DNA from: Tenacibaculum sp. 1_MG-2023
Lineage (GTDB): Bacteria; Bacteroidota; Bacteroidia; Flavobacteriales; Flavobacteriaceae
Reading direction: 5' to 3'
Assembly (NCBI RefSeq): GCF_030547425.1
Contig: NZ_JAUORH010000001.1
Span: forward strand, 124,001-188,000
DNA: 64,000 nucleotides
In this document: positions 16,459-24,581 of the stretch, piece by piece
Position numbering within the stretch: the first letter of the stretch is position 1
Layout: every line of letters starts with the position of its first letter
The notes under the pieces: model-generated
Told to the model about the DNA's origin: nothing
Seen by the model: the letters and a program-made list of their open reading frames with translations, nothing else
Database searches by the model: none
Translations under genes and position numbers: made by a program

Positions 16459-18644
16459 AAAAGTTATTAATTTTATTATTGCTGCCAATCTTTATGTTGG
16501 CGCAAAACCAACCTAAAGTAGGACTGGTATTAAGTGGAGGAGGTGCAAAAGGAATTGCCCATATAGGGATTTTAAAAGAGCTTGAAAAAGCAGGTGTACA
16601 AATAGATTATATCGGAGGTACAAGTATGGGGTCTATAGTCGGAGGTTTGTATGCTTCAGGTTATACTGCCGATCAAATTGAAGACGCTGTTCTTAAAACA
16701 GATTTCATTGATTTATTACAAGATAAAGTTTCTAGAAGACAAAAACCTTTTTTTAGTAAAGAACATGGTGAAAAATATGCTATTTCTTTGCCAATAAAAA
16801 AAGGTAACTTAGGATTACCTTTAGGTTTGTCTAAAGGACAGAATGTGTTAAATTTCTTGACAGAATTGTTAGCTCCAGTTGATGAGGTTACGGATTTTTC
16901 TAAATTACCCATACCTTTTTATTGTATAGGAACAAATATAGAAACTGGTAAAGAAGAAGTGTTAGAAAGTGGTTCGTTACCTCTTGCTCTTAGAGCAAGT
17001 GCAGCCTTCCCTTCATTATTAAATCCAGTAGATATTGATGGTAAGTTATTAGTTGATGGAGGAGTGGTTAACAACTTCCCTGTAGATGTAATGAAAAAGA
17101 AAGATGTTGATATAGTTATAGGTGTAAGCGTACAAGGAGAACTTTTAAAAAGAGAAGAATTAACATCTATAGCATCTCTGCTAATGCAAATAATTAATTT
17201 TCAAATGTATCAGAAATCAGATGAGCAGATTGAATTATTAGATATTTATATAAGACCTAATGTGATTGATTATAGCGTCATTTCATTTGATGCAAAGAAG
17301 GAAATTTTAGCGCAAGGAGAAAAAGTAGCTAAAACATATAGAGTGGTTTTTGATAGTATAGCAAAGATGCAACCTAAAAAAAATAAAATATCAAAAATAT
17401 CACCTAAAGGAAAAAGATTTTTAGTTGATAGAATTATTATACAAGGAAATAAAAACTATACAAATAATTATATTTTAGGAAAGTTACAATTACGTGAAGG
17501 AGATAGTGTGTCCTATAAAGAAATTTCTAAAAAAATTAATACGTTAACAGCTTCAAAAAACTTTAAAAGAATAGACTATCATTTTGAGAAGTCTTTTGAA
17601 GGAAAAAAATTAGAGCTAACAGTTAAAGAAGAAAAAATACAATCTTTTTTACGATTAGGCTTACACTATGATTTGCTATATAAATCAGCTGTGTTATTAA
17701 ATTACAATCATAAAAAAATGCTTTTTCAGAATGACGAGTTTTCTTTGGATGTAGGTGTAGGAGATAAAATTAGGTATAATCTTGAGTATTTTGTTGATAA
17801 TGGTTTGTTACCAAGTTATGGCTTCAGAACAAGGTACAATGTGTTTAACAGTGATTTTATACATGATACAGGACTCATAAATGGGAGGTATAGAGATTTT
17901 TCTACTTCATTATACCTACAAACAACATTTGATAAAAAGTTTGCAATAGGTATAGGAGCAGAGCATAAAAATATTAATGCAAGCACACAAAATATTTCAA
18001 CAGAAGGAAAAGAAGACTTTTTTGATAAAAGTAACTATGTAAACACCTTCGCATTTTTAAAATTAGACACTTACAACAAAGAAATGTTTCCTACAAAAGG
18101 CTTTTATGCAGATGTAGGGTTTAAGTGGTTTTTATGGTCAGATAGAGATAACCGGTTAGATAAATTAATAGAAAATAGTGGACCCTTTCATCAATTTTCT
18201 CAATTAGGAGGAACATTAGGGTTTGCAACAACTTTTTATGATAAGTTAACATTCCAATACACTTCGCAAGGAGGATACACACTAGGGAAAAAATCGTTTG
18301 AAATATTTGATTATCACTTAGGAGGTTATAATCAAAACTACATCAATAACTTTATTCCAATGTATGGATATGATACAGGAGGGTTAAATAATCAGTCTTA
18401 TTTAAGATCAGAGTTTAACTTTCGTTATGAAGTTTATAAAAAGCACTATGCTATGTTTATAGCTAATTACGCACGTGTAGAAGAAGATATATTTGAAGAT
18501 GGAGATTTATTTAAGAATACGAAGTCTGGATATGCAGTAGGGTACAGTGTAGAAACATTTTTAGGTCCTATAGAGTTAAAATATACATGGTCACCAGACC
18601 ACTCAGAGCATTATTGGTTGTTTAACCTTGGTTTTTGGTTTTAA
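16455..18644 (+). CDS. Patatin-like phospholipase with POTRA and outer-membrane barrel
   Basis: A 729-aa protein. A signal peptide (MKKLLILLLLPIFMLAQ) is followed by a patatin domain with oxyanion loop SGGGAKGIAHIG, nucleophile elbow GGTSMGS (GxSxG) and the catalytic Asp in LLVDGGVVNNFP. Next come a POTRA-like segment (about residues 330-400, RIIIQGNKNYTNNYILGKLQLREGD) and a BamA/surface-antigen beta-barrel ending in the aromatic GFWF. This is the type Vd autotransporter layout (PlpD/FplA). Overlaps uvrC by 4 bp; the functional link, if any, is unclear. Confidence 0.88.
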   Translation: MKKLLILLLLPIFMLAQNQPKVGLVLSGGGAKGIAHIGILKELEKAGVQIDYIGGTSMGSIVGGLYASGYTADQIEDAVLKTDFIDLLQDKVSRRQKPFFSKEHGEKYAISLPIKKGNLGLPLGLSKGQNVLNFLTELLAPVDEVTDFSKLPIPFYCIGTNIETGKEEVLESGSLPLALRASAAFPSLLNPVDIDGKLLVDGGVVNNFPVDVMKKKDVDIVIGVSVQGELLKREELTSIASLLMQIINFQMYQKSDEQIELLDIYIRPNVIDYSVISFDAKKEILAQGEKVAKTYRVVFDSIAKMQPKKNKISKISPKGKRFLVDRIIIQGNKNYTNNYILGKLQLREGDSVSYKEISKKINTLTASKNFKRIDYHFEKSFEGKKLELTVKEEKIQSFLRLGLHYDLLYKSAVLLNYNHKKMLFQNDEFSLDVGVGDKIRYNLEYFVDNGLLPSYGFRTRYNVFNSDFIHDTGLINGRYRDFSTSLYLQTTFDKKFAIGIGAEHKNINASTQNISTEGKEDFFDKSNYVNTFAFLKLDTYNKEMFPTKGFYADVGFKWFLWSDRDNRLDKLIENSGPFHQFSQLGGTLGFATTFYDKLTFQYTSQGGYTLGKKSFEIFDYHLGGYNQNYINNFIPMYGYDTGGLNNQSYLRSEFNFRYEVYKKHYAMFIANYARVEEDIFEDGDLFKNTKSGYAVGYSVETFLGPIELKYTWSPDHSEHYWLFNLGFWF

Positions 18645-18651
18645 GAGATAA

Positions 18652-18684
18652 AAAAATCCCGTATCGAAACGATACGGGATTTTT
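18652..18684. terminator. Bidirectional terminator, patatin and rng
   Basis: Perfect 15-bp stem (AAAAATCCCGTATCG / CGATACGGGATTTTT) with loop AAA and T or A runs on both sides. It lies between two convergent genes. Confidence 0.92.
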
Positions 18685-18703
18685 ATTTCATAATAAGATT
18701 GCC

Positions 18704-20248
18704 TTACTTACTTTTTTTATTCTTTTTTAAATAGAACTTATATTGCAAGTATTGGTAAGCGTCTCTAGGTAATATTTTAATCCACTTTTTGTGTTGAACA
18801 AACCATTTAAAACGGATTGAATTAACGCCTTTTGTTAAATAAGCAGCTATAAAAGGATGTACATTTAATGTGATTTCCTTATATTTTTTACCGCTATTAA
18901 GTATGCGTTCTAATTCAGCTTCTATTTTGTCTAATAACACAATAGGAGCTTCAACTTCTCCATCTTTATTTGGGTTTGGTTCACGTGTTTTTATCTCTAA
19001 TTCAGGTCGTACACGTTGTCTTGTAATTTGAACTAAACCAAATTTACTTGGAGGTAAAATTTTATGTTTAGTACGATCAAAAGACATTGCTTCTTTCAAA
19101 TGTTGATATAATTTCTGTCTATTCTCAGCAGACTTCATATCTATAAAGTCAACAACAATAATTCCGCCCATATCTCGTAACTGTAACTGACGAGCTATTT
19201 CACTGGCTGCAATTAAATTGACTTCTAAAGCAGTTTCTTCTTGGTTTAAGGATTTGTTAGAACGGTTACCACTATTTACATCTATAACATGTAAAGCTTC
19301 GGTGTGTTCAATAACTAAATAAGCTCCTTTACTCATTGAAACTGTTTTACCAAACGATGTTTTAATTTGTCTTTCAATACCATATTTTTCAAAAATAGGT
19401 ACATCAGAACGATGGAGTCTTACGATATTTTCCTTTTCAGGATATATTTCTTGTAAGTATTCTTTAATTTCAACCTTTAAGGTTTCATCGTTGGTTACTA
19501 TACTTGTAAAAGAATCATTCATAACATCTCTTAAGATAGAAGATGCTCTGTTTAACTCACTTAATATTTTTGTTGGTGTATTGTTATTAGCAATGCGTTT
19601 ACACATTGTTTTCCAACGGTCAAGTGAGTTTTGTAAATCTTTGTCAAGTTCTGCTACCTTTTTACCTTCAGCAACAGTACGTAGAATAAGTCCAAACCCT
19701 TTAGGTTTGATACTTTTTGCTAATTTTTTTAAACGTTCCTTTTCTTTCGGATCTGCTATTTTCTGTGATACCGATATACGGTTAGAAAAAGGAACTAAAA
19801 CTAAAAACCTACCTGCAATAGAAAGTTCCGAACTAATACGCGGACCTTTGGTAGATATAGGTTCTTTTACAATTTGTACTAATAAATTTTGACCTGATTT
19901 TAGTACATCATTAATACTTCCATCTTTGTTGATGTCTTCTTCAAAGCGAAAGTTTTTTAAAGTGAATTCTTTATAATTACCTGTGCTTACCTTCTTAATG
20001 AATTTATTTAAAGACTGCACTTGAGGACCTAAATCGTGGTAGTGTAAAAAACCATCTTTAGGATATCCAACATTTACAAAAGCAGCATTTAAACCAGTCA
20101 TAACTTTTCCTATTTTAGCAAGGAAAATGTCACCAACTGAAAAATTATTGTCGCTTGTTTCTTTGTTTAACTCAATAAGTTTACCATCTCTTAGTAAGGC
20201 GAAATCAATATCAGAAGAATTGGAACGAATTATTAATTCTGTTTTCAT
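18704..20248 (-). CDS. rng: Ribonuclease E/G family protein
   Basis: Endoribonuclease of the RNase G size class, 514 aa, for rRNA maturation and mRNA decay. It has an N-terminal S1-like region (about 35-130), a 5'-sensor/RNase H part, and the DNase-like catalytic core with VIDVNSGNRSN and VVDFIDM, whose Asp residues bind Mg. The zinc-link CPxC motif that follows RxRxRP in E. coli RNase E/G is absent: the sequence reads RQRVRPELEIKTREPNPNKDG. There is no long C-terminal degradosome scaffold. Confidence 0.92.
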   Translation of the reverse strand: MKTELIIRSNSSDIDFALLRDGKLIELNKETSDNNFSVGDIFLAKIGKVMTGLNAAFVNVGYPKDGFLHYHDLGPQVQSLNKFIKKVSTGNYKEFTLKNFRFEEDINKDGSINDVLKSGQNLLVQIVKEPISTKGPRISSELSIAGRFLVLVPFSNRISVSQKIADPKEKERLKKLAKSIKPKGFGLILRTVAEGKKVAELDKDLQNSLDRWKTMCKRIANNNTPTKILSELNRASSILRDVMNDSFTSIVTNDETLKVEIKEYLQEIYPEKENIVRLHRSDVPIFEKYGIERQIKTSFGKTVSMSKGAYLVIEHTEALHVIDVNSGNRSNKSLNQEETALEVNLIAASEIARQLQLRDMGGIIVVDFIDMKSAENRQKLYQHLKEAMSFDRTKHKILPPSKFGLVQITRQRVRPELEIKTREPNPNKDGEVEAPIVLLDKIEAELERILNSGKKYKEITLNVHPFIAAYLTKGVNSIRFKWFVQHKKWIKILPRDAYQYLQYKFYLKKNKKSK

Positions 20249-20306
20249 TCTGAATATGGTTTTGTGCCAACGTAAAATTACGCAGACGGATTAAAATTTG
20301 TAAACA

Positions 20307-20345
20307 GGTATATGTTTATACCATTTTAAGGTGTTAAAACCTTAA
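20307..20345 (-). other. Palindromes in the rng upstream region
   Basis: GGTATA-TGTT-TATACC (20307-20322) and TTAAGG-8-CCTTAA (20326-20345) sit 60-100 bp upstream of rng. They could fold in a 5' leader; RNase E in Proteobacteria controls its own mRNA through leader hairpins. The parallel is speculative. Confidence 0.3.
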
Positions 20346-20375
20346 TGTCAATGAACGTAGCTTATAAAAGCAACG

Positions 20376-20401
20376 AAAAAGTAAGCTATTGCTTACTTTT
20401 T
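20376..20401 (-). terminator. Terminator overlapping the bS22-like stop codon
   Basis: Perfect 11-bp stem AAAAAGTAAGC / GCTTACTTTTT with a 4-base loop. The stop codon of the tiny ribosomal protein gene lies inside the upstream arm and a short T run follows. Confidence 0.75.
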
Positions 20402-20482
20402 CTTATGACGGTTTGCTCTTGCTCTTTTCTTTCTTTTGTGTGTAGAGATCTTAGCTCTCTTTCTTTTTTTACCACTTGGCAT
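20393..20482 (-). CDS. bS22-like small ribosomal protein (AURKAIP1/COX24 domain), 29 aa
   Basis: The translation starts MPSGKKRKRAKISTHKRKKR and continues with RARANRHKKK. More than half the residues are Lys, Arg or His. It matches the C-terminal AURKAIP1/COX24 domain of mitochondrial mS38; the actinobacterial homologue is ribosomal protein bS22. Located 56 bp after the HU gene and probably transcribed with it. Easily missed because of its size. Confidence 0.8.
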   Translation of the reverse strand: MPSGKKRKRAKISTHKRKKRARANRHKKK

Positions 20483-20538
20483 AGTTAAAATGTTTTGTAA
20501 AACCTTTTAAATAAGGTCTTGGGTTAATAATTTTTTAA

Positions 20539-20829
20539 TTACTTAACAGCTACTTTTGTCTTCACTCCTTCAGTAAACACTTTAGAAGGTTTGAAAGCAG
20601 GTATATTGTGTGCAGGAATCTTGATAGTTGTATTCTTAGAAATGTTTCTACCAGTTTTTTCTGCTCTTGTTTTAATGATGAAGCTACCAAAACCTCTTAA
20701 ATATACATTATCCCCATTCTCTAATGCATCTTTTACTTCGTCCATAAATGCTTCAACAGTTGCCAAAACATCCGCTTTTTCAATTCCACTTTTATCTGAA
20801 ATCTTAGATACGATATCTGCTTTTGTCAT
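20539..20829 (-). CDS. HU/IHF family nucleoid protein
   Basis: Small DNA-bending protein, 96 aa, starting MTKADIVSKISDKSGIEKAD. The beta-arm region holds LRGFGSFIIKTRAEKTGRNISKN with the family signature GFGSF and the RNP-type loop, and the IPA Pro tip (IKIPAHNIPAFKPS). Works as a dimer in chromosome packaging. A perfect -7 element lies 43 bp upstream and a tiny ribosomal protein gene follows. Confidence 0.95.
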   Translation of the reverse strand: MTKADIVSKISDKSGIEKADVLATVEAFMDEVKDALENGDNVYLRGFGSFIIKTRAEKTGRNISKNTTIKIPAHNIPAFKPSKVFTEGVKTKVAVK

Positions 20830-20872
20830 TATAAATATATTTTTGTTTGTTTTCTTTAAAAAATTGAGGGTG

Positions 20873-20880
20873 CAAATATA
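20873..20880 (-). promoter_or_regulatory. -7 element TATATTTG for the HU gene
   Basis: Perfect TAnnTTTG followed by CA. About 19 bp further upstream TTTC stands in the place of the -33 TTTG. Confidence 0.65.
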
Positions 20881-20918
20881 TGATAATTAATTCATTCCGG
20901 AAAAAATAAGAATAAAAA

Positions 20919-20944
20919 ACCCAAAAAACAATTGTTTTTTGGGT
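20919..20944 (-). terminator. Terminator of the SusC/D operon
   Basis: A 26-bp perfect palindrome (ACCCAAAAAACAA mirrored) followed by a run of T on the minus strand, 22 bp past the DUF4302 stop. Confidence 0.85.
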
Positions 20945-20966
20945 AAGTTTAATGAGAACAAGGTTT

Positions 20967-22205
20967 TTATTTGACTATTGTAAATACAAAGTCTGGGTCA
21001 CCATCACTTGTTAAAATGGCAGTATCGGGATTAACTAATTGGACTTTATAAGGAGACTTATCAACTAATAAATCAACTAATGGGTTTAAATGTGGTAATA
21101 AGCTCCAGTTCGTACCAGGGGCTAATTTACCTATGGCTAATAAATCTTTGTTACCTAAAACACCAGAAAAAGACATACCGTGTACTCCAGAAGTAGATCC
21201 TATTAAGAAGGTAATTTCACCGCCTCCAATAAGATATATATCATTTAATGGAAAAGGAGGAAATAATGAGTCATGAATAGGTTTTACTGTATTAAAAGTA
21301 TCTATAAACTCTTGATTGCTAAAGGCAGGTCTAGCTGCTGTAGTCCAAGTAACAGTCATGTCGATGGGACTAGAAACTAAAGATATTGAAAAGTTACCGT
21401 CAATAGAGGTGTATTTATTTTCTGTTTCGTTTAATATAAATTCAGAATATTTCGTCCCATTAACGTCAATTGCTGGTGAAATTTCAATACCATTGGAAGT
21501 GAAACCAACTCCAAAATTTAGTAAAGCATTTCCTTCTAGGTTTGTAGCAAACCTAACTTCACCATTTCCATTGTAAGAGAAATTGTGAACAACTCCATCA
21601 TTTTCGTAGGCTAAATGTCCAGAAGAATTATTAAGAAAGTCTTTCATGTCTTGGTACTTTTGAAAATCAGTCCAATCTTCTGCTGTAGCTTTCTTAAATC
21701 TTATTTCAACAAAATCTCTAGAAGTTCTAAAAACAATTTCATCGTTTTCAACACCGTAGTACATAAAGTTAAAATCACCTTTGTAACCACTACCGCCAAA
21801 GTTAGGCAATGGAGCTGAGTTACCTGAATCTGATAATTCATGAAGCTCACTTTTTGTTGTGAAAATTAAAGTTGTTGTAGTGTTTAAACCTATGGTATAT
21901 TCACTTTCAACTGGTGAAATATTATTATTAAAGTTACCTATTGTTCTAACTTTAGATTCGTCTAAAAAATCAAACAAGAAAGTATATCCTCCTAGGTTAT
22001 TATTATCAGTAAAGTATACTGTTTTCCATCCGTGTTCTGAAGAAAGAAGTAAATCTCTTAATTCTTTCTCTCTTTGATTCATACGTTCGGTTGGCGATTG
22101 ATTAAATAACTCTTCTTCTTTATTTTCATTACAAGATGTAATAAAAAGAGATAGAGTAAATAAAGCCAAAAGCACACGTATTTTAGTTATATGTTTTTTT
22201 ACCAT
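20967..22205 (-). CDS. DUF4302-type lipoprotein of a SusC/D locus
   Basis: A 412-aa surface or periplasmic lipoprotein. The signal peptide ends at the lipobox LFITSC (Cys25). Features typical of DUF4302 are the N-terminal RMNQREKELRDLLLSSEHGW, followed by KTVYFTDNNNLGGYTFLFDF, and an all-beta remainder. No catalytic residues are evident. Last gene of the operon with SusC, SusD and a zinc metallohydrolase lipoprotein; only 5 bp separate it from the metallohydrolase. Function unknown, probably substrate binding (inference). Confidence 0.75.
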   Translation of the reverse strand: MVKKHITKIRVLLALFTLSLFITSCNENKEEELFNQSPTERMNQREKELRDLLLSSEHGWKTVYFTDNNNLGGYTFLFDFLDESKVRTIGNFNNNISPVESEYTIGLNTTTTLIFTTKSELHELSDSGNSAPLPNFGGSGYKGDFNFMYYGVENDEIVFRTSRDFVEIRFKKATAEDWTDFQKYQDMKDFLNNSSGHLAYENDGVVHNFSYNGNGEVRFATNLEGNALLNFGVGFTSNGIEISPAIDVNGTKYSEFILNETENKYTSIDGNFSISLVSSPIDMTVTWTTAARPAFSNQEFIDTFNTVKPIHDSLFPPFPLNDIYLIGGGEITFLIGSTSGVHGMSFSGVLGNKDLLAIGKLAPGTNWSLLPHLNPLVDLLVDKSPYKVQLVNPDTAILTSDGDPDFVFTIVK

Positions 22206-22210
22206 TTTAA

Positions 22211-23071
22211 TTATTTAGTGAATTCATCAACATTTTTTGCTACTAACTCTTGTAGTTCATACAAGTCTATATTAAAATTATCTTTGTAGTATTTAACTAC
22301 AATAGCTTCCTTTTTTCTGATATCTTCTTTTGCTTTAGTGCTTGTAATACCGTTTACTTTTGCATCATAATCTGCTTTGTTTGAAGATAGCATAGCGTTT
22401 ATCATTTCAGCAAAATCTTCATGTTCGTTTGCTCTTGCATAAGCAGAAATAAACCCTAATTCTCTAGCCTCAGCATCAGATATTTCAAACCACTGACCTG
22501 TGTAATCAGATGGAGTAATGTTTCTATAAGCTATCTCATCAAAGGGGATTCTTTGGTTTAAAATATGTATATATTCATGTTGAATTGTTCCGATGAATTG
22601 AATTAATTGATTTTTATCTTTATAATCTTGATTATCTACTTCAAAAAAAACAATTCGCATTCCGCTTTCTGCTAAACCTAGAACAGAAGTTGCTCCACCT
22701 GGGTTTATGTTTTGTCCACCCACTAAGAGAATTTCTCTTGGTGCTATATTTTTAATAAAGTTTTCACCTCCTAATTGCGAGTAAGGTTCAACCCAAACTG
22801 CTTTAATAGCCTCCATTGCAGGTTTAACATTTTCTATCTTTGGTGGGTGTAAATACCTGTTTAAATCAACTTTTCCAGGTCCCCATTTGTAAGAAACCTC
22901 TATGTTATAGGGTGTAGTATAATTATCTCGTAACCATTTGTCGGTTTCATTCAGTACAGGTGTAGAGGCATCTATATTACTTGAACCTAAATCTTCCTCC
23001 TTTGTTGTGCATGATGAGCAAATTAATCCCAGCATGCCAATACCTAATAATAATTTGTTTATTTTTTTCAT
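22211..23071 (-). CDS. SusC/D-associated zinc metallohydrolase lipoprotein
   Basis: A 286-aa lipoprotein (signal ending CSSC, Cys21) with a zincin motif HEYIH at about residue 163 (IQHEYIHILNQ) and a downstream Glu-rich helix (HEDFAEMINAML) that may supply the third ligand. It matches the family described as substrate import-associated zinc metallohydrolase, found in SusC/SusD operons. Placed 10 bp after susD. A protein or peptide substrate is plausible; the true substrate is unknown. Confidence 0.8.
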   Translation of the reverse strand: MKKINKLLLGIGMLGLICSSCTTKEEDLGSSNIDASTPVLNETDKWLRDNYTTPYNIEVSYKWGPGKVDLNRYLHPPKIENVKPAMEAIKAVWVEPYSQLGGENFIKNIAPREILLVGGQNINPGGATSVLGLAESGMRIVFFEVDNQDYKDKNQLIQFIGTIQHEYIHILNQRIPFDEIAYRNITPSDYTGQWFEISDAEARELGFISAYARANEHEDFAEMINAMLSSNKADYDAKVNGITSTKAKEDIRKKEAIVVKYYKDNFNIDLYELQELVAKNVDEFTK

Positions 23072-23081
23072 ACTGTTTGTT

Positions 23082-24569
23082 TTATCTTGGGTTTTGCTGT
23101 AAACCTCCGCTTTGAGCTGTTAAAGGTATTTGTAATTGTTTTCTTAAATCTTGTTTTTCAAGCACAATATCTGAACCATTATCTAGTTCGTGTGTAATGC
23201 TTAGGTTAAAACGTCTTACATCGAACCAACGGAAACCTTCATGGTAAAACTGTCTTCTTTTAAACTCAGCTATAGCTTTAATATATAATGTTTGTCTATC
23301 ATTTAGTGAATAGCTCGGAGTGTATTCGTTAGGTATTACAGGGTATACTTCTTGAAGTTCTGTGTCTGTTAACATATCAGTGTTAGGGTCATAGGTTTCT
23401 GTTTTGTTTCCTATATAAGCGTTTAAGTAATTTAAGGCTTCATTGTAATTTTCTAGCATAACAGACGCTTCTGCTCTATTTAGTATTACTTCGTCTTTAT
23501 CAAACATTGTTTGTGCTAAATAAGGAAAACCTATACCAGCACTTTCATTTGTATACTTAAAATATTCGTTATACTTTGGAGTGAAATAAGTGTACTGATT
23601 AGATCTATATGTATCATAGGCCCAATTCTTTTTAAATGGGTTTGATGATCCTGTAAATAGTTGAGGTCTTATTTTATCTACCGACAACCCAAATCGTGAA
23701 GACCTGTGTTTTCTAGCCCATATTGAGTTTGTAGAAATAATTAATAAATTGGCAGGCTCGTCAACACTATTATATAGCATTCTTACTCCTGTTAAATTCA
23801 TGTTTCCGTAAGCAACCATATTTCTAGCTTCAGAAGCAGGATTGGTAACTACTCTATCTGCATGTTCAATTACTTTGTCCCATTGACCTTTGTATAAATA
23901 AAATCTAGCAGCAAAGGCATTAGCAGCGTCTTTAGTGAAATGAAACTTAGGAGCGTTATAATTATCACCAACCAGTGAAAGTCCTTCAGTTAAATCTTTC
24001 TCAATAAAATCATATACCTCTTGAACTGTATTTCTTTTGTAGGTTTTAAAAAGAACAGTTTCAGGTTCTAATACGTAAGGAATTCCTAAGTCAGTAGAAG
24101 CTGTTGTCACATCATAATGTTTAGCCCAAAAATTAACTAACATAAAGTGAGCATATGCTCTAGCAATTAAAGCTTCTCCTTTTTGTGTACTTAAGTCAAA
24201 CTTATTTTTTAATTCTTCAATAGAAGCTAAAGCTTGATTTGCTTGTGAAATTGCCTCATAACAAGAGTTCCAATAGTTAACAGGTGAGCCTCTTTCTTCT
24301 AAATTAGAGTCTTGCCACTGGTATAGTTGTAAATCTAATTGTTCGACACTTGAGATATTACCTTTATCATCAGCATTATCAGACATTATTTCTGCCATCA
24401 GTGCATAATCTTGATCTGGATATGCTGCTGTAATTAATTGAGAAACTTTATCAGGAGAATCAATTAATGTTCTGTTATCTGGTAATTCAGATAAATACTC
24501 ACTACACCCTACAAAAGCAAAGGCTAATGTAGCATATAGTATAACATTGTTTATTTTATTTTTAATCAT
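23082..24569 (-). CDS. SusD/RagB-family outer membrane lipoprotein
   Basis: Surface lid and substrate-binding partner of the TonB-dependent SusC. 495 aa with lipobox AFVGC (Cys22), an N-terminal TPR-like SusD half (LDLQLYQWQDSN, ARAYAHFMLVNFWAKHY) and the C-terminal RagB signature (FKRRQFYHEGFRWFDVRR). It follows susC by 12 bp. Substrate specificity cannot be deduced; there are no glycoside hydrolase genes nearby. Confidence 0.93.
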   Translation of the reverse strand: MIKNKINNVILYATLAFAFVGCSEYLSELPDNRTLIDSPDKVSQLITAAYPDQDYALMAEIMSDNADDKGNISSVEQLDLQLYQWQDSNLEERGSPVNYWNSCYEAISQANQALASIEELKNKFDLSTQKGEALIARAYAHFMLVNFWAKHYDVTTASTDLGIPYVLEPETVLFKTYKRNTVQEVYDFIEKDLTEGLSLVGDNYNAPKFHFTKDAANAFAARFYLYKGQWDKVIEHADRVVTNPASEARNMVAYGNMNLTGVRMLYNSVDEPANLLIISTNSIWARKHRSSRFGLSVDKIRPQLFTGSSNPFKKNWAYDTYRSNQYTYFTPKYNEYFKYTNESAGIGFPYLAQTMFDKDEVILNRAEASVMLENYNEALNYLNAYIGNKTETYDPNTDMLTDTELQEVYPVIPNEYTPSYSLNDRQTLYIKAIAEFKRRQFYHEGFRWFDVRRFNLSITHELDNGSDIVLEKQDLRKQLQIPLTAQSGGLQQNPR

Positions 24570-24581
24570 ACTATTATTTTA

